DNA of 64,000 nucleotides from Pseudenterobacter timonensis (GTDB lineage: Bacteria > Pseudomonadota > Gammaproteobacteria > Enterobacterales > Enterobacteriaceae): positions 62,001-126,000 of the forward strand of contig NZ_FCOP01000012.1 of the NCBI RefSeq assembly GCF_900021175.1, read 5' to 3'. The position numbers were made by a program, and so were the translations under genes. Positions 19,532 to 29,131 of this stretch are shown here, in pieces (the stretch's first letter is position 1; the number at the start of each line of letters is the position of its first letter). Under the pieces are notes generated by a model that did not search any database, had not been told where the DNA came from, and saw only the letters and a program-made list of their open reading frames with translations.

Positions 19532-20725
19532 TCAGGCATGGGACGAGCGCGCTTCGCCGCAGCTCTCATGTCGCGCCGTCGCCTGCAGACGATAACCCAG
19601 CGCCGCAAGGAGAACGGTAGCCAGCATTACGCTGGTGGTCGTCAGGAGCGGCGTGGCGATAAGCGTCGAAACCACCAGGCTCGCCACAAAGCAGAGACCC
19701 AGCTGCAGCGTGTTTTGCAGCGCGGCAGCGCGGCCCGTTGCATGCGGGAAGGGACGCAGCGCCTGAGCGACCACGATGGGATAGATGGCGCCGTTGGCAA
19801 TCGCCATGACGCAGAACGGCAGGAGGATCTGCGTCAGCCCCACCTGCGGGATAAAGCCTGCCGCCCAGGTGCCGATCACACTCAGCGCATAGAGAACCAG
19901 CAGCCACGGCAGCATCTGCTGACCCTGCCATTTTTGCAGGGCAGCGCGGCAGCCGTAGCCGCCCACCAGAAAGGCGATGGTCTGCGGAACATAGCTCAGG
20001 CCAATCACCGCCGGGCTGTAGCCCATATCATGCAGGATAAAGGGCGAGCCGGTAAGCCAGGCAAAAAAGCTGGCGGAACAGGCGGCGTAAATCAGCACAT
20101 TCCCGTTATAGGCCCGAGAACGTAGCAGCGAGAAGAAGGTTACCCGCGCCTGCTGGCTCTCCGCCTTTTTTACCGGCGCCGGTTTGAGGGTCAGGGCGGG
20201 AAGCATCAGAGCAAGCGTAATGATAAAGAGCGTGGCGAAGATCGCCTGCCAGTCGAAATGGGCGAGGATCCAGCTGCCAAGGAGCGGCGCCAGGGCAGGG
20301 GAGAGCCCCACCAGCGGCATAATAGTGGCGAAGATACGGTTGGTGCGGTTCGCCGGGTAATAGTCCGTCACCAGCGCCTGCCAGGTAACAGCGGCGGCGC
20401 AGACGCCCACGGCCTGAATGAAGCGCAGCGCCAGCAGCCAGGTGGCATCACGTACCCAGAGCATACCGATACAGCCCAGGGCGAAAATGGTCAGCCCGGC
20501 CAGCAGGATCGGCTTGCGGCCGAAACGGTCGGAGAGAGGCCCCCAGAGAAGCTGGGCAAAGGCAAAGCCCGCCAGAAAAAGACTCAGGCTGGCGCTGATG
20601 GCCGCCGCGGGGGTCTGCAGATCCGCCTGCATGGCGGCAAATGCGGGCAAATACATGTCGGTTGCCAGAAAGCCCAGCACGCTTAAGCCGCCGAGCCAGG
20701 CTAAAAATCCTTTCCTGGGTTGCAC
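19532..20725 (-). CDS. punC: PunC (YdhC), MFS purine nucleoside transporter
   Basis: A Bcr/CflA-type major facilitator; E. coli YdhC has been reported as the purine nucleoside importer PunC. I place the start at a GTG at 20725, because AGGAG lies nine bases upstream and the N-terminus '[20 protein letters not shown]' then matches the family; 397 residues result (E. coli about 403). Twelve membrane segments are expected; the MFS motif '[14 protein letters not shown]' follows TM2. It diverges from punR, its likely activator. Confidence 0.9.
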   Translation of the reverse strand: MQPRKGFLAWLGGLSVLGFLATDMYLPAFAAMQADLQTPAAAISASLSLFLAGFAFAQLLWGPLSDRFGRKPILLAGLTIFALGCIGMLWVRDATWLLALRFIQAVGVCAAAVTWQALVTDYYPANRTNRIFATIMPLVGLSPALAPLLGSWILAHFDWQAIFATLFIITLALMLPALTLKPAPVKKAESQQARVTFFSLLRSRAYNGNVLIYAACSASFFAWLTGSPFILHDMGYSPAVIGLSYVPQTIAFLVGGYGCRAALQKWQGQQMLPWLLVLYALSVIGTWAAGFIPQVGLTQILLPFCVMAIANGAIYPIVVAQALRPFPHATGRAAALQNTLQLGLCFVASLVVSTLIATPLLTTTSVMLATVLLAALGYRLQATARHESCGEARSSHA

Positions 20726-20841
20726 TGTTAAATTCTCCTGATAAGGGCAGAGGGTGATCCGCGCCAGAGTGTAGGAGGTGCAAACTGCCTTGTGAAACGC
20801 TAATATTTGGCGATTGCATTCAAATTTTTTGCAGGCAGAAA

Positions 20842-21753
20842 ATGTGGTCAGAATACTCGCTTGAAGTGGTGGATGCTGTAGCACGTAACGGCAGTTTTAG
20901 CGGCGCGGCGCAGGAGCTCCACCGCGTCCCTTCTGCAGTCAGCTATACGGTGCGTCAGCTGGAGGCGTGGCTGGCGGTGCCGCTGTTTGAGCGACGGCAC
21001 CGGGACGTGGAATTAACGCCTGCCGGCGTCTGGTTTTTAAAAGAAGGCCGTTCTGTTATCAAAAAAATGATGATCACCCGCGAGCAATGTCAGCAGATTG
21101 CCAACGGCTGGCGCGGGCATCTCGCCATCGCGGTGGACAATATCGTCAGACCCGAGCGAACCCGGCAGATGATCGTCGATTTTTACCGCCATTTTTCTGA
21201 TGTGGAGCTTCGCGTCTCTCAGGAGGTATTCAACGGCGTCTGGGATGCGCTGGCGGACGGCAGGGTGGCGTTAGCCATCGGCGCGACACAGGCGATTCCG
21301 GTGGGCGGGCGCTACGCTTTTCGTGATATGGGGATGCTGAGCTGGGCCTGCGTGGTTTCCCGGGATCATCCACTCGCTGCGCTGGAAGGGCCGCTGAGCG
21401 ACGATACGTTGCGCAACTGGCCGTCGCTGGTGCTGGAGGATACCTCCCGTTCGCTGCCGAAGCGCATCACCTGGCTGCTGGATAACCAGCGGCGGGGAGT
21501 GGCGCCCGACTGGGACTCGTCGGCGTTTTGCCTCTCCGCCGGGCTTTGCGTCGGCATGGTGCCGGTCCATTTTGCCCGCCCGCGGATCGACAGCGGGGAG
21601 TGGGTGGCCCTAACGCTGGAAAATCCCTTCCCGGACGCCGCCTGCTGCCTGACGTGGCAGCAGAACGACCGTTCCCCGGCGCTCGCCTGGCTGCTTGATT
21701 ATCTGGGCGACAGCGAGACGCTCAACCGGGAGTGGCTCAGGGAGCCGGATTAA
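20842..21753 (+). CDS. punR: PunR (YdhB), LysR-family regulator
   Basis: A 303-residue LysR regulator with an N-terminal winged helix ('[20 protein letters not shown]', residues 15-35) and a C-terminal effector domain. E. coli YdhB (PunR) activates the adjacent purine-nucleoside transporter gene. The 116-bp divergent intergenic region to punC should hold its binding sites. It is convergent with purR; a hairpin (GAGCCGG/CCGGCTC, 21742-21760) overlaps its stop codon but lacks a T tract. Confidence 0.9.
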   Translation: MWSEYSLEVVDAVARNGSFSGAAQELHRVPSAVSYTVRQLEAWLAVPLFERRHRDVELTPAGVWFLKEGRSVIKKMMITREQCQQIANGWRGHLAIAVDNIVRPERTRQMIVDFYRHFSDVELRVSQEVFNGVWDALADGRVALAIGATQAIPVGGRYAFRDMGMLSWACVVSRDHPLAALEGPLSDDTLRNWPSLVLEDTSRSLPKRITWLLDNQRRGVAPDWDSSAFCLSAGLCVGMVPVHFARPRIDSGEWVALTLENPFPDAACCLTWQQNDRSPALAWLLDYLGDSETLNREWLREPD

Positions 21754-21764
21754 CCGGCTCAGGA

Positions 21765-22790
21765 TTAACGGCGGTAGTCGCGGAACGGACCATCCGCCAC
21801 GGAGCGGCGCTCAATCAGGCGCGGATGCACCTCGATGGACTGCGACTCTTCGCGCTTGTTGACGATGCGATCGAGCAGCATGTTAAAGGCAGTTTCGCCC
21901 AGCGAATCTTTAGGCTGGTGGATAGTGGTCAGCGCCGGGGTAAAGAAGCGGGCGTTACGCACGTTATCGTAGCCAATCACGGAGATATCCTGCGGCACGC
22001 GAAGCCCCATCTCGTCGGCGGCACAGAGCGCCCCCATCGCCATAATATCTCCGCCGCAGAATACAGCGGTAGGTCGATGCGGCTGAGAGAGGATCTGCTG
22101 CATGGCGCGATAGCCCGATTCCGGCTCGAAGTCGCCCTGCACAATCCAGTTTTCCGGAATGGTGATCAGCGCCTCTTCCATTGCCTTCATAAAGCCCGCC
22201 AGACGGCCCGCGCCGGTGTTGCGCTCCAGCGGTCCCGGGATAACGCCGATATCGCGATGGCCGCGCTCAATCAGGTAACGCCCCGCCATATAGCCGCCTT
22301 CAAAAGCGTTATCGATAACCGAGTCGGTAAAGTCTGCGCGCGCTTCGCCCCAGTCCATCACCACCATCGGGATATGACGGTACTCTTCCAGCATCGCCAG
22401 CAGCGGCTCAGGGTATTCGGAACACATCACCAGCAGGCCATCGACGCGCTTTTGCGCCATCATCGACAGATAAGCGCGCTGTTTTTCAAGGTTGTTCCAG
22501 GCGTTGCCCAGAATCAGGGTGTACCCCTTCTGAAAGCAGTTTTTTTCTACCGCTTCGATGATCTCTGCAAAGTAGGCCGCTTCGCTGCTGGTCGCCAGCA
22601 AACCGATAGACTTGGTATGGTTGACCTTCAGGCTACGTGCCACCGCGCTTGGCGAATAGTGCAATTCTTTGATCGCTGCCCAGACGGCGTTGCGGGTCTC
22701 TTCCGCTACAAAGCGGGTTTTGTTAATAACATGTGATACTGTTGTAGTGGAAACGTTTGCGCGTTTTGCTACGTCTTTGATAGTTGCCAT
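21765..22790 (-). CDS. purR: PurR, purine biosynthesis repressor
   Basis: PurR is a LacI/GalR-family repressor that with hypoxanthine or guanine shuts off purine biosynthesis genes. The 341 residues comprise an N-terminal helix-turn-helix ('[20 protein letters not shown]'), the hinge helix ('[14 protein letters not shown]') and a periplasmic-binding-protein-like effector domain. Two PUR-box-like sites, one in the leader and one in the first codons, support autoregulation as known in E. coli. Confidence 0.97.
   Translation of the reverse strand: MATIKDVAKRANVSTTTVSHVINKTRFVAEETRNAVWAAIKELHYSPSAVARSLKVNHTKSIGLLATSSEAAYFAEIIEAVEKNCFQKGYTLILGNAWNNLEKQRAYLSMMAQKRVDGLLVMCSEYPEPLLAMLEEYRHIPMVVMDWGEARADFTDSVIDNAFEGGYMAGRYLIERGHRDIGVIPGPLERNTGAGRLAGFMKAMEEALITIPENWIVQGDFEPESGYRAMQQILSQPHRPTAVFCGGDIMAMGALCAADEMGLRVPQDISVIGYDNVRNARFFTPALTTIHQPKDSLGETAFNMLLDRIVNKREESQSIEVHPRLIERRSVADGPFRDYRR
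22747..22762. promoter_or_regulatory. Intragenic PUR box (purR operator 2)
   Basis: GTGGAAACGTTTGCGC, centred on the ACGTTT core of the PUR box, falls within codons 10-15 of purR. E. coli purR also has a second operator inside the coding region. The match is partly forced by coding sequence, so confidence is moderate. Confidence 0.6.
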
Positions 22791-22833
22791 TAAATTCGCT
22801 CCAGACCCTAAACTGATGTCCTGCTAAGTTGAG

Positions 22834-22849
22834 AGGTAAACGTTTGCCT
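22834..22849. promoter_or_regulatory. PUR box in the purR leader (operator 1)
   Basis: AGGTAAACGTTTGCCT closely follows the PUR box consensus ACGCAAACGTTTNCNT and is nearly palindromic. It is 44 bases upstream of the purR start, where autorepression by PurR is expected. Confidence 0.78.
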
Positions 22850-23084
22850 TCTCTCACCCTGATTCGCAAATTGCTTTGCGGTACGCCGGGAAAACGACAC
22901 AGGACGTCAGGAGGGGGTCAATGGCCGGTACGCTAATAAATTTAGCGTGGAATTTTGTCTGATCTTGAGGAAAAGGGGAAGAGCAAATACGCATATCACC
23001 TTAAATCCAGCAAGATTTTTAGGGCCACCTGTGCAAAAATGAGCAGGCTCACTTTTTGTGTGGGGACGATAAGGAGAAAAATTG

Positions 23085-23174
23085 ATGAACACCGATCTTA
23101 AGTTTTCGCTATGCACCACCATCATTGTCCTGGCGCTGATTGTCGCCGCAGGTCTGACGGCCGCACTGCACTGA
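23085..23174 (+). CDS. cydH: CydH (YnhF), small accessory subunit of cytochrome bd-I
   Basis: A 29-residue single-membrane-segment protein: it begins 'MNTDLKFSLCTTIIVLAL' and ends 'GLTAALH'. It is nearly identical to E. coli YnhF, which was identified in structures as CydH, a subunit that closes a side channel of cytochrome bd-I. A strong 'aaggag' lies upstream of the ATG. Position between purR and ydhP is conserved. The remaining cyd genes are elsewhere. Confidence 0.93.
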   Translation: MNTDLKFSLCTTIIVLALIVAAGLTAALH

Positions 23175-23179
23175 TTTTT

Positions 23180-23201
23180 CGGGGGAGCAGCGTCTCCCCC
23201 G
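23180..23201 (+). terminator. Hairpin after cydH
   Basis: Stem CGGGGGAG/CTCCCCCG with loop CAGCGT lies 5 bases after cydH. There is no T tract on the plus strand, so it may stabilise the short mRNA 3' end rather than terminate efficiently. Confidence 0.45.
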
Positions 23202-23333
23202 TCTCGCCAGATTGTTCCCCGCCGCGCAAAAAACTTTTGCAGGATTGTTAACTTCTCAATTTTTGTGATTGATGTCATGCTTTCGGCTTCATTGGTCTGT
23301 GTCGTACGGCGACACAGCGTGCGGAGCTGAATT

Positions 23334-24497
23334 ATGAAAATCAATTTTCCCCTGCTGGCCCTGGCGATTGGCGCTTTTGGGATTGGCACCACCGAATTTT
23401 CCCCGATGGGGCTACTGCCGGTTATCGCGAAAGGCGTCGATGTCTCCATTCCGGCGGCGGGCATGCTAATCAGCGCCTATGCCATCGGCGTGATGGTCGG
23501 CGCGCCGCTGATGACGCTGCTGCTGTCGCATCGCGCGCGGCGCAACGCGCTTATCTTCCTGATGGCTATTTTTACCGTCGGCAACGTGCTGTCGGCGCTG
23601 TCGCCCGATTACACAACACTGATGCTCTCGCGTATTCTCACCAGCCTCAACCATGGCGCCTTCTTTGGACTGGGGTCAGTGGTGGCGGCGAGCGTGGTGC
23701 CGAAACATAAGCAGGCCAGCGCGGTTGCGACCATGTTTATGGGGCTGACCATCGCCAATATAGGCGGCGTACCAGCGGCCACCTGGCTTGGCGAAACCAT
23801 CGGCTGGCGCATGTCATTCTTCGCCACCGCCCTGCTGGGCGTGGTGGCGATGGTGGCGCTCTTCTTCTCCCTGCCGAAGGGGAGCGCGGGAGAAAAGCCC
23901 GAGGTGCGCAAGGAGCTGGCGGTGCTGGTCCGTCCGCAGGTGCTGTCGGCGCTGCTGACCACCGTGCTGGGGGCCGGGGCGATGTTTACCCTTTATACCT
24001 ATATTGCCCCGGTGCTGCATGAGATCACCCACGCGTCGCCGGTCTTTGTTACCGCCATGCTGGTGCTGATTGGCGTAGGATTTTCAATCGGAAACTACCT
24101 GGGGGGCAGGCTGGCGGATCGCTCCGTGAGCGGTACGCTGAAAGGGTTCCTGCTGCTGCTGATCGTGATTATGCTGGCGATTCCGTGGCTGGCGCGCAAT
24201 GAGTATGGCGCGGCGCTGGCAATGGTGGTCTGGGGAGCGGCGACCTTTGCGGTAGTGCCACCGCTGCAGATGCGGGTGATGCGCGTCGCGAGCGAAGCGC
24301 CGGGCCTCTCATCTTCGGTCAATATTGGCGCCTTTAACCTGGGCAACGCACTTGGCGCGGCGGCAGGGGGAGCGGTGATCTCAGGCGGGCTGGGCTACAG
24401 TTTTGTACCGGTGATGGGGGCTATCATCGCCGCGCTGGGGCTGTTACTGGTGATGACGTCCGGTAAACGGCAGGCGGCGGTCTGCGTAGCGGAATAA
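23334..24497 (+). CDS. ydhP: YdhP, MFS transporter of the sugar-efflux/AraJ type
   Basis: A 387-residue inner-membrane major facilitator with about twelve hydrophobic segments ('LLALAIGAFGIGTTEFSPMG' at the start, 'IGVMVGAPLMTLLLSHRARR' carrying the loop 2-3 motif). It resembles AraJ/PbuE-type exporters. Substrate is unknown. It lies between cydH and sodB as in E. coli and ends at a strong bidirectional terminator. Confidence 0.9.
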   Translation: MKINFPLLALAIGAFGIGTTEFSPMGLLPVIAKGVDVSIPAAGMLISAYAIGVMVGAPLMTLLLSHRARRNALIFLMAIFTVGNVLSALSPDYTTLMLSRILTSLNHGAFFGLGSVVAASVVPKHKQASAVATMFMGLTIANIGGVPAATWLGETIGWRMSFFATALLGVVAMVALFFSLPKGSAGEKPEVRKELAVLVRPQVLSALLTTVLGAGAMFTLYTYIAPVLHEITHASPVFVTAMLVLIGVGFSIGNYLGGRLADRSVSGTLKGFLLLLIVIMLAIPWLARNEYGAALAMVVWGAATFAVVPPLQMRVMRVASEAPGLSSSVNIGAFNLGNALGAAAGGAVISGGLGYSFVPVMGAIIAALGLLLVMTSGKRQAAVCVAE

Positions 24498-24502
24498 GAG
24501 AG

Positions 24503-24530
24503 AAACAGGAGGGGAAAACCCCTCCTGTTT
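24503..24530. terminator. Bidirectional terminator between ydhP and sodB
   Basis: A 12-bp perfect stem AAACAGGAGGGG/CCCCTCCTGTTT with loop AAAA, followed by 'gtttt'. It lies 5 bases after ydhP and 3 bases beyond the sodB stop. Confidence 0.92.
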
Positions 24531-24533
24531 GTT

Positions 24534-25115
24534 TTATGCGGCAAAGTTTTTCGCCACAAACTCCCAGTTAACCAGCGCCCAGAAATGCTCCAGATAGGAG
24601 GGACGGGCGTTACGGTAGTCAATGTAATAGGCGTGTTCCCAGACATCCACCGTCAGCAGCGGCGTTGCGCGAGTGGTAAGCGGCGTACCGGCGTTGGAGG
24701 TAGAGACGATCGCTAACGTGCCATCCGCCTCTTTTACCAGCCAGGTCCAGCCGGAACCGAAGTTCTTGATGGCCGCATCGGTAAATTTCGCCTTAAATTC
24801 CGCAAAGCTGCCAAATGTCGCGTTAATCGCAGCAGCCAGCTCGCCGGTCGGTTCCCCGCCAGCATTCGGCGCCAGGCAGTGCCAGTAGAAGGTGTGGTTC
24901 CAGACCTGAGCGGCATTGTTAAACACGCCGCCGTCAGCGTTACGCACGATCTCTTCCAGCGTTTTACCTTCAAACGCGGTGCCTTTGATCAGGTTGTTGA
25001 GGTTGGTGACATAGGTCTGATGGTGTTTGCCGTAATGATACTCCAGGGTCTCCGCGGAGATATGCGGGGCAAGCGCATCTTTAGCATATGGTAATGCAGG
25101 TAATTCGAACGACAT
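24534..25115 (-). CDS. sodB: Iron superoxide dismutase
   Basis: SodB converts superoxide to oxygen and hydrogen peroxide in the cytoplasm. The 193 residues carry the Fe ligands in '[10 protein letters not shown]' (His27), 'QVWNHTFYW' (His74) and '[11 protein letters not shown]' (Asp157, His161). In E. coli the mRNA is repressed by the sRNA RyhB pairing around the start codon when iron is scarce; here 'AAGGAGTGAAGCAATG' at the start resembles that target, and a leader hairpin is present. Confidence 0.98.
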   Translation of the reverse strand: MSFELPALPYAKDALAPHISAETLEYHYGKHHQTYVTNLNNLIKGTAFEGKTLEEIVRNADGGVFNNAAQVWNHTFYWHCLAPNAGGEPTGELAAAINATFGSFAEFKAKFTDAAIKNFGSGWTWLVKEADGTLAIVSTSNAGTPLTTRATPLLTVDVWEHAYYIDYRNARPSYLEHFWALVNWEFVAKNFAA

Positions 25116-25139
25116 TGCTTCACTCCTTATTATTGTATC

Positions 25140-25161
25140 TGCTCAATAACCTTACTGAGCA
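25140..25161 (-). promoter_or_regulatory. sodB mRNA leader hairpin
   Basis: In the sodB leader, TGCTCA and TGAGCA form a 6-bp stem around a 10-base loop, followed by A/U-rich sequence (a likely Hfq site) and the Shine-Dalgarno. E. coli sodB has an analogous leader hairpin that takes part in Hfq/RyhB regulation. Function here is inferred. Confidence 0.5.
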
Positions 25162-25235
25162 TAAGGGTAGGGTAACAAAATAAAAGCGTAAGCAGAAGAG
25201 GGGTTTACCCTGCCGACAGGCGGCAGGGCGGGGGA

Positions 25236-26000
25236 TTAGCGGATGGTAGTGGGCGTCATGACCCGGCGTGCGCCGACGTAATGGCGCACCCAGTAATCTT
25301 CGCTCAGGGAGGTAATCTGGATGTCCTGGCCGCTGCGGGGAGACTGGATAAACTTGCCGTTACCCAGATAGACGCCGACATGATCGGCAGTGCCGCGCCC
25401 CCGGGTGCGGAAGAAGACCAGGTCGCCGCTTTGCAGCTCGCTTCGGTTAACCGGCGCGGCATCGCGCAGATGGTACATCTCATTGGCGGTACGCGGAATG
25501 TGGAACTTCACCAGATCCTTATAGGCGTAATAGACCAGCCCGCTGCAATCGAAACCGGTTCGCGGCGAAGTGCCGCCCCAGTGATAGGGTTTGCCGATTT
25601 GGTCCATCAGCTTATTCATGGCCGTCGTTTTCGCTTTCTGCATTCGGGCCTTATGTAAGTCGGAGAGTTTCGCGGTTTTGATCGGCCGATCGCAGCGGGA
25701 TTTATAGCCTTTACGGGTCGTGCACCTTGCGCTGACGGCGCTGGCAGTTTTTACCGAGGCGCGCCGGGAGGAGCGGGTTTTCGCCGTTTTCACCGCGGTA
25801 TGCGTTTTTTTGCTTGCGGCGGTTTTTCGGCTGTCAGATTTGCGGGCGGTTTTCTTTTTCCGCTCTGTCGTTTTGGCCAGATGCGTTTTATGCGTGGCCG
25901 TATGCCGCGTCTGCCCGGAGGCGTGCGCCACATGCGAAAATGAGAGTGATGTAAACAGTAAAGCACAGAGCGTGATCGAGAATTTATTTATCCGCGCCAC
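25236..26000 (-). CDS. mepH: MepH (YdhO), murein DD-endopeptidase
   Basis: MepH cleaves D-Ala-mDAP crosslinks so that peptidoglycan can expand. The 254-residue protein has a signal peptide ending near 'HVAHA', a long Lys/Thr/Arg-rich linker and a C-terminal NlpC/P60 domain. The catalytic Cys is in 'TGFDCSGLVYYAYKD' and the His in 'GTADHVGVYLGNGKF'. The linker is more basic than most of the family. Divergent from grxD. Confidence 0.93.
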   Translation of the reverse strand: MARINKFSITLCALLFTSLSFSHVAHASGQTRHTATHKTHLAKTTERKKKTARKSDSRKTAASKKTHTAVKTAKTRSSRRASVKTASAVSARCTTRKGYKSRCDRPIKTAKLSDLHKARMQKAKTTAMNKLMDQIGKPYHWGGTSPRTGFDCSGLVYYAYKDLVKFHIPRTANEMYHLRDAAPVNRSELQSGDLVFFRTRGRGTADHVGVYLGNGKFIQSPRSGQDIQITSLSEDYWVRHYVGARRVMTPTTIR

Positions 26001-26338
26001 TGGCCAGTCCCCTGAATGATGCAGGCGTTCCAGCGTGCCTGCGAAGATTTACAAACCCGACGATTCTAATCCATAAAATCCGCAGAAGTTAATACTCTTT
26101 TTAATGCGTAATGTGTGTTTCGTTAGCAAGTGCAAAAAAAGCGGACTGCTTTGTCATATTTTTGTTTATTCAGTAAGCACTCCTGGCAGGAAGGGAGAGG
26201 ATAACCGTTATTAGTAATGCAACTTTACATGACAATCGTTAAACTCTGTAGACGTGACAAAAATGTTATTTTCCCAGGCCGCTCTGAGCCGCTACAATGT
26301 CAGACGATTGCCGTAACAGAAGTTTAAGGAAGCAAAAC
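26001..26338. other. Divergent mepH-grxD intergenic region
   Basis: 338 bases of A/T-rich non-coding DNA holding the promoters of both genes. A -10-like TACAAT at 26293-26298 lies 41 bases before grxD; its -35 is poor. No repeat or small gene was recognised. Confidence 0.5.
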
Positions 26339-26680
26339 ATGAGCACCACTATTGAAAAAATCCAGCGCCAGATCGCTGAAAACCCGATCCTTCTCTATAT
26401 GAAAGGTTCTCCGAAGCTGCCAAGCTGCGGTTTCTCTGCACAGGCGGTTCAGGCGCTCTCTGCCTGTGGCGAACGTTTTGCTTATGTGGATATCCTGCAA
26501 AACCCGGACATCCGTGCTGAGCTGCCGAAATATGCCAACTGGCCGACCTTCCCGCAGCTGTGGGTGGATGGCGAACTGGTTGGCGGCTGCGATATCCTGA
26601 TTGAAATGTATCAGCGCGGCGAGCTGCAGACGCTTATTAAAGAGACGGCAGCAAAATACAAATCAGAAGACGCAGAATAA
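26339..26680 (+). CDS. grxD: Monothiol glutaredoxin GrxD
   Basis: GrxD carries [2Fe-2S] clusters with glutathione and BolA in Fe-S trafficking. The start at 26339 ('MSTTIEKIQRQI') has 'taaggaag' upstream and gives 113 residues, near the family length of 115. The monothiol active site is 'SCGFSAQA'; the GSH-binding 'WPTFPQLWVDGELVGGCD' is present. In E. coli lhr lies between rnt and grxD; it is missing here and the two genes share one terminator. Confidence 0.95.
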   Translation: MSTTIEKIQRQIAENPILLYMKGSPKLPSCGFSAQAVQALSACGERFAYVDILQNPDIRAELPKYANWPTFPQLWVDGELVGGCDILIEMYQRGELQTLIKETAAKYKSEDAE

Positions 26681-26700
26681 TCTTTCTGTAGCTGACAAAA

Positions 26701-26720
26701 AAGCGACCCTGTGGTCGCTT
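26701..26720. terminator. Bidirectional terminator between grxD and rnt
   Basis: Stem AAGCGACC/GGTCGCTT with loop CTGT, preceded by AAAA and followed by 'tttttatt'. It ends both convergent genes. Confidence 0.93.
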
Positions 26721-26723
26721 TTT

Positions 26724-27371
26724 TTATTCTGCTTGCTCACCCATCGGCAACGGCCAGCCGCCAAGGCGCTTCCAGCGATTGACGATTTCACAGAAGAGCT
26801 CCGCCGTGCGTTCAGTGTCATACAGGGCCGAGTGCGCCTGGCTGCCGTCGAAATCGATACCCGCCGTGAGGCAGGCTTTTGACAGCACCGTCTGACCGAG
26901 CGCAAGACCGCTGAGCGCGGCGGTATCAAAAGTGACGAAAGGGTGGAACGGATTACGTTTGAGCGAGGCGCGTTCCGCGGCTGCCATCATAAAGCTGTGA
27001 TCAAACGTGGCGTTATGCGCCACCATAATCGCGCGGTTACAGTTGCTCTCTTTGATACCCTTACGCACCATTTTGAAAATGGCGTGCAGCGCTTCATATT
27101 CGCTGACCGCGCCGCGCAGCGGGTTATGCGGGTCGATGCCGTTAAAAGCCAGCGCCTCCGGCTGGAGATTGGCCCCCTCAAAGGGTTCAACATGAAAATG
27201 CAGCGTGGTATCCGGTACAAGCCAGCCCTCATCCATTTTCAGCGTGACGGCGGCAATCTCAAGCAGCGCATCGGTTTTTGCGTTAAATCCTGCCGTTTCA
27301 ACATCAATGACCACAGGATAAAAACCACGAAAACGGTCGCACAGACCGCTAAATTGAGCGTTATCGGACAT
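26724..27371 (-). CDS. rnt: Ribonuclease T
   Basis: RNase T is a DEDDh 3'-5' exoribonuclease that trims tRNA CCA ends and matures 5S and 23S rRNA 3' ends. The 215 residues show ExoI '[19 protein letters not shown]', ExoII '[13 protein letters not shown]' and ExoIII with '[17 protein letters not shown]' (His and Asp). Transcribed with gloA upstream, though a hairpin separates the two. Confidence 0.97.
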   Translation of the reverse strand: MSDNAQFSGLCDRFRGFYPVVIDVETAGFNAKTDALLEIAAVTLKMDEGWLVPDTTLHFHVEPFEGANLQPEALAFNGIDPHNPLRGAVSEYEALHAIFKMVRKGIKESNCNRAIMVAHNATFDHSFMMAAAERASLKRNPFHPFVTFDTAALSGLALGQTVLSKACLTAGIDFDGSQAHSALYDTERTAELFCEIVNRWKRLGGWPLPMGEQAE

Positions 27372-27441
27372 CAGGATCTCTTACAAGGGGAAAAAGCAGT
27401 GCGCATTATGGCAAATTTTGCGGGGCGATGCAGTAAAACAA

Positions 27442-27460
27442 CGGGCGCGTGACGCGCCCG
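27442..27460 (-). terminator. Terminator between gloA and rnt
   Basis: On the minus strand the stem CGGGCGCG/CGCGCCCG with a 3-base loop is followed by 'TTGTTTTAC'. It lies 5 bases after gloA and 70 bases before rnt. Confidence 0.75.
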
Positions 27461-27465
27461 CAGGA

Positions 27466-27873
27466 TCAGTTGCCGAGGCCGCGTCCAGCGTCTTTGGCTT
27501 CAATCAGTTCGATTTTGTAGCCGTCAGGATCTTCCACAAAAGCGATAACGGTCGTCCCGCCTTTTACCGGGCCCGCATCACGGGTCACATTCCCGCCGTT
27601 GGCGCGAATACGTTCGCAGGCTTGCGCGGCGTTATCCACTTCCAGCGCGATATGCCCATAGGCCGTGCCCAGCTCATAGCTGTCGACACCCCAGTTGTAG
27701 GTCAGCTCAATTACCGCTTCCTCACTTTCCGGGCCGTAGCCGACAAACGCCAGCGAATATTTATATTCCGGGTTTTCGCTGGTGCGCAGCAGTTTCATGC
27801 CCAGCACGTTAGTGTAAAAGTCGATGGAGCGTTGCAGGTCGCCGACGCGCAGCATGGTGTGAAGTAGGCGCAT
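27466..27873 (-). CDS. gloA: Lactoylglutathione lyase (glyoxalase I)
   Basis: GloA isomerises the methylglyoxal-glutathione hemithioacetal to S-lactoylglutathione, the first step of methylglyoxal detoxification; it is Ni-dependent in enterobacteria. The 135-residue protein has the two beta-alpha repeats and metal ligands His5 ('[10 protein letters not shown]'), Glu in '[10 protein letters not shown]', His in '[10 protein letters not shown]' and Glu in '[10 protein letters not shown]'. It lies downstream of nemRA; in E. coli all three are co-induced by electrophiles. Confidence 0.96.
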   Translation of the reverse strand: MRLLHTMLRVGDLQRSIDFYTNVLGMKLLRTSENPEYKYSLAFVGYGPESEEAVIELTYNWGVDSYELGTAYGHIALEVDNAAQACERIRANGGNVTRDAGPVKGGTTVIAFVEDPDGYKIELIEAKDAGRGLGN

Positions 27874-27929
27874 AATTTCCTCGTAACCAGTAATTGAATT
27901 ATCTGTTTGAACAAAAACGAAGTTTTAGT

Positions 27930-27953
27930 ATAGCGGCGAATCCTCGCCGCTAT
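27930..27953 (-). other. Hairpin between nemA and gloA
   Basis: A 10-bp stem ATAGCGGCGA/TCGCCGCTAT sits in the 91-bp nemA-gloA gap. The transcript then reads 'ACTAAAACTTCG', not a U tract, so it is more likely an RNA-stability or partial attenuation element than a full terminator. Confidence 0.45.
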
Positions 27954-27964
27954 CAATGCAGGGA

Positions 27965-29062
27965 TTATAAAGAGGGGTAGTCGGTATAACCTTCCGCGCC
28001 GCCGCCGTAGAAGCTCTCCGGGCGCTGCGGGTTCAGCTCGGCTTTGCGCTGCAGGCGGGCTACCAGATCCGGGTTGGCGATATAGTCGCGCCCGAATGCC
28101 ACGGCGTCGATCAGACCTTGATTAATCAGATCTTCCGCTTTCTCCGGCGTATAGGCCCCGGCACCGATAATCACCCCCTGGAAACGGGCGCGAACTTTCT
28201 CCCGGAAAGCGGTGGTGTAAGGCTGACCCCCCGCCCAGTCCGGCTCGGACATATGCAGATAGGCAATGCCGCGTTTCGCCAGCTCTTCAATCAGGTAAAG
28301 CGCATCGGCTTCTTCGTTCGGGCCGTTATCCACGTTCTGGAAAGTGCCGATCGGCGAGACGCGAATACCGATACGATCCGCTCCCCACTCGGCGCAGACG
28401 GCGTCTACAACTTCCAGCACCAGACGGGCGCGGTTTTCCACGCTGCCGCCGTATTGATCGGTACGCTGGTTGGAGGCTGGAGAGAGGAACTGATGCAGCA
28501 GATAACCATGCGCGGAGTGCAGCTCAACCATATCAAAACCCGCTTCGCGCGCGTTAGCGACCGCCTGGCGGAAGTCATTCACGATGCCCGGGATCTCTTC
28601 CAGATTTAAGGCGCGCGGCATGGAGGTATCGACGCGAATGGCATGGCCTTTGTCATCACGCAGGGAGGTGCGGGTGCCTGCGCTGATTGCGGAAGGGGCT
28701 ACCGGCGCCTGGCCGCCAGGCTGAAGGCTGCTGTGGGAGATGCGACCGGTGTGCCAGAGCTGTACGGCGATACGCCCCGCTTCAGCGTGTACGCCGTCAG
28801 TGATCTTTTTCCACGCGGCAATCTGTTCCGGGCTGTGCAGACCCGGCGCGCCCGCGTAGCCTTTTGCCTGAGCGGAGATCTGGGTCGCTTCGGAAATGAT
28901 AAGCCCTGCGCTGGCGCGCTGGCGGTAGTATTCCCCCATCAGCGGCGTCGGGATATCGCCCGGCTCAATGCTGCGCAGACGGGTAAGCGGGGCCATAAAT
29001 ACGCGGTTAGGTGCTGTAACCGCGCCGACTTTCAGCGGGGTAAATAGTTTTTCTGTGGACAT
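27965..29062 (-). CDS. nemA: N-ethylmaleimide reductase (old yellow enzyme)
   Basis: NemA is an FMN and NADPH dependent reductase of the old yellow enzyme family acting on N-ethylmaleimide, nitrate esters and other electrophiles. The 365-residue TIM barrel shows 'APLTRLR' near the start, the substrate His pair in '[13 protein letters not shown]', and '[12 protein letters not shown]' and '[11 protein letters not shown]' in the FMN phosphate region. It follows nemR but a terminator and a NemR-like site lie between them. Confidence 0.96.
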   Translation of the reverse strand: MSTEKLFTPLKVGAVTAPNRVFMAPLTRLRSIEPGDIPTPLMGEYYRQRASAGLIISEATQISAQAKGYAGAPGLHSPEQIAAWKKITDGVHAEAGRIAVQLWHTGRISHSSLQPGGQAPVAPSAISAGTRTSLRDDKGHAIRVDTSMPRALNLEEIPGIVNDFRQAVANAREAGFDMVELHSAHGYLLHQFLSPASNQRTDQYGGSVENRARLVLEVVDAVCAEWGADRIGIRVSPIGTFQNVDNGPNEEADALYLIEELAKRGIAYLHMSEPDWAGGQPYTTAFREKVRARFQGVIIGAGAYTPEKAEDLINQGLIDAVAFGRDYIANPDLVARLQRKAELNPQRPESFYGGGAEGYTDYPSL

Positions 29063-29075
29063 AAAAACTCCTGAG

Positions 29076-29090
29076 TAGACCAGTCGACTA
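29076..29090. promoter_or_regulatory. Second NemR-like site, between nemR and nemA
   Basis: TAGACCAGTCGACTA shares its left half and spacer exactly with the nemR operator (TAGACCAGTCGGTCTA) and has a degenerate right half (GACTA for GGTCTA). It is 14 bases before the nemA start. Binding is inferred from similarity only. Confidence 0.6.
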
Positions 29091-29109
29091 GTAAACAGAG
29101 AAATAAAAA

Positions 29110-29131
29110 GCGCCTCTTAAGGGCGAGGCGC
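29110..29131 (-). terminator. Intrinsic terminator overlapping the end of nemR
   Basis: On the minus strand the stem GCGCCTC/GAGGCGC (8-base loop GCCCTTAA) is followed by 'TTTTTATTT'. The nemR stop codon lies within the loop region. It would uncouple nemR from nemA at least partly. Confidence 0.78.
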
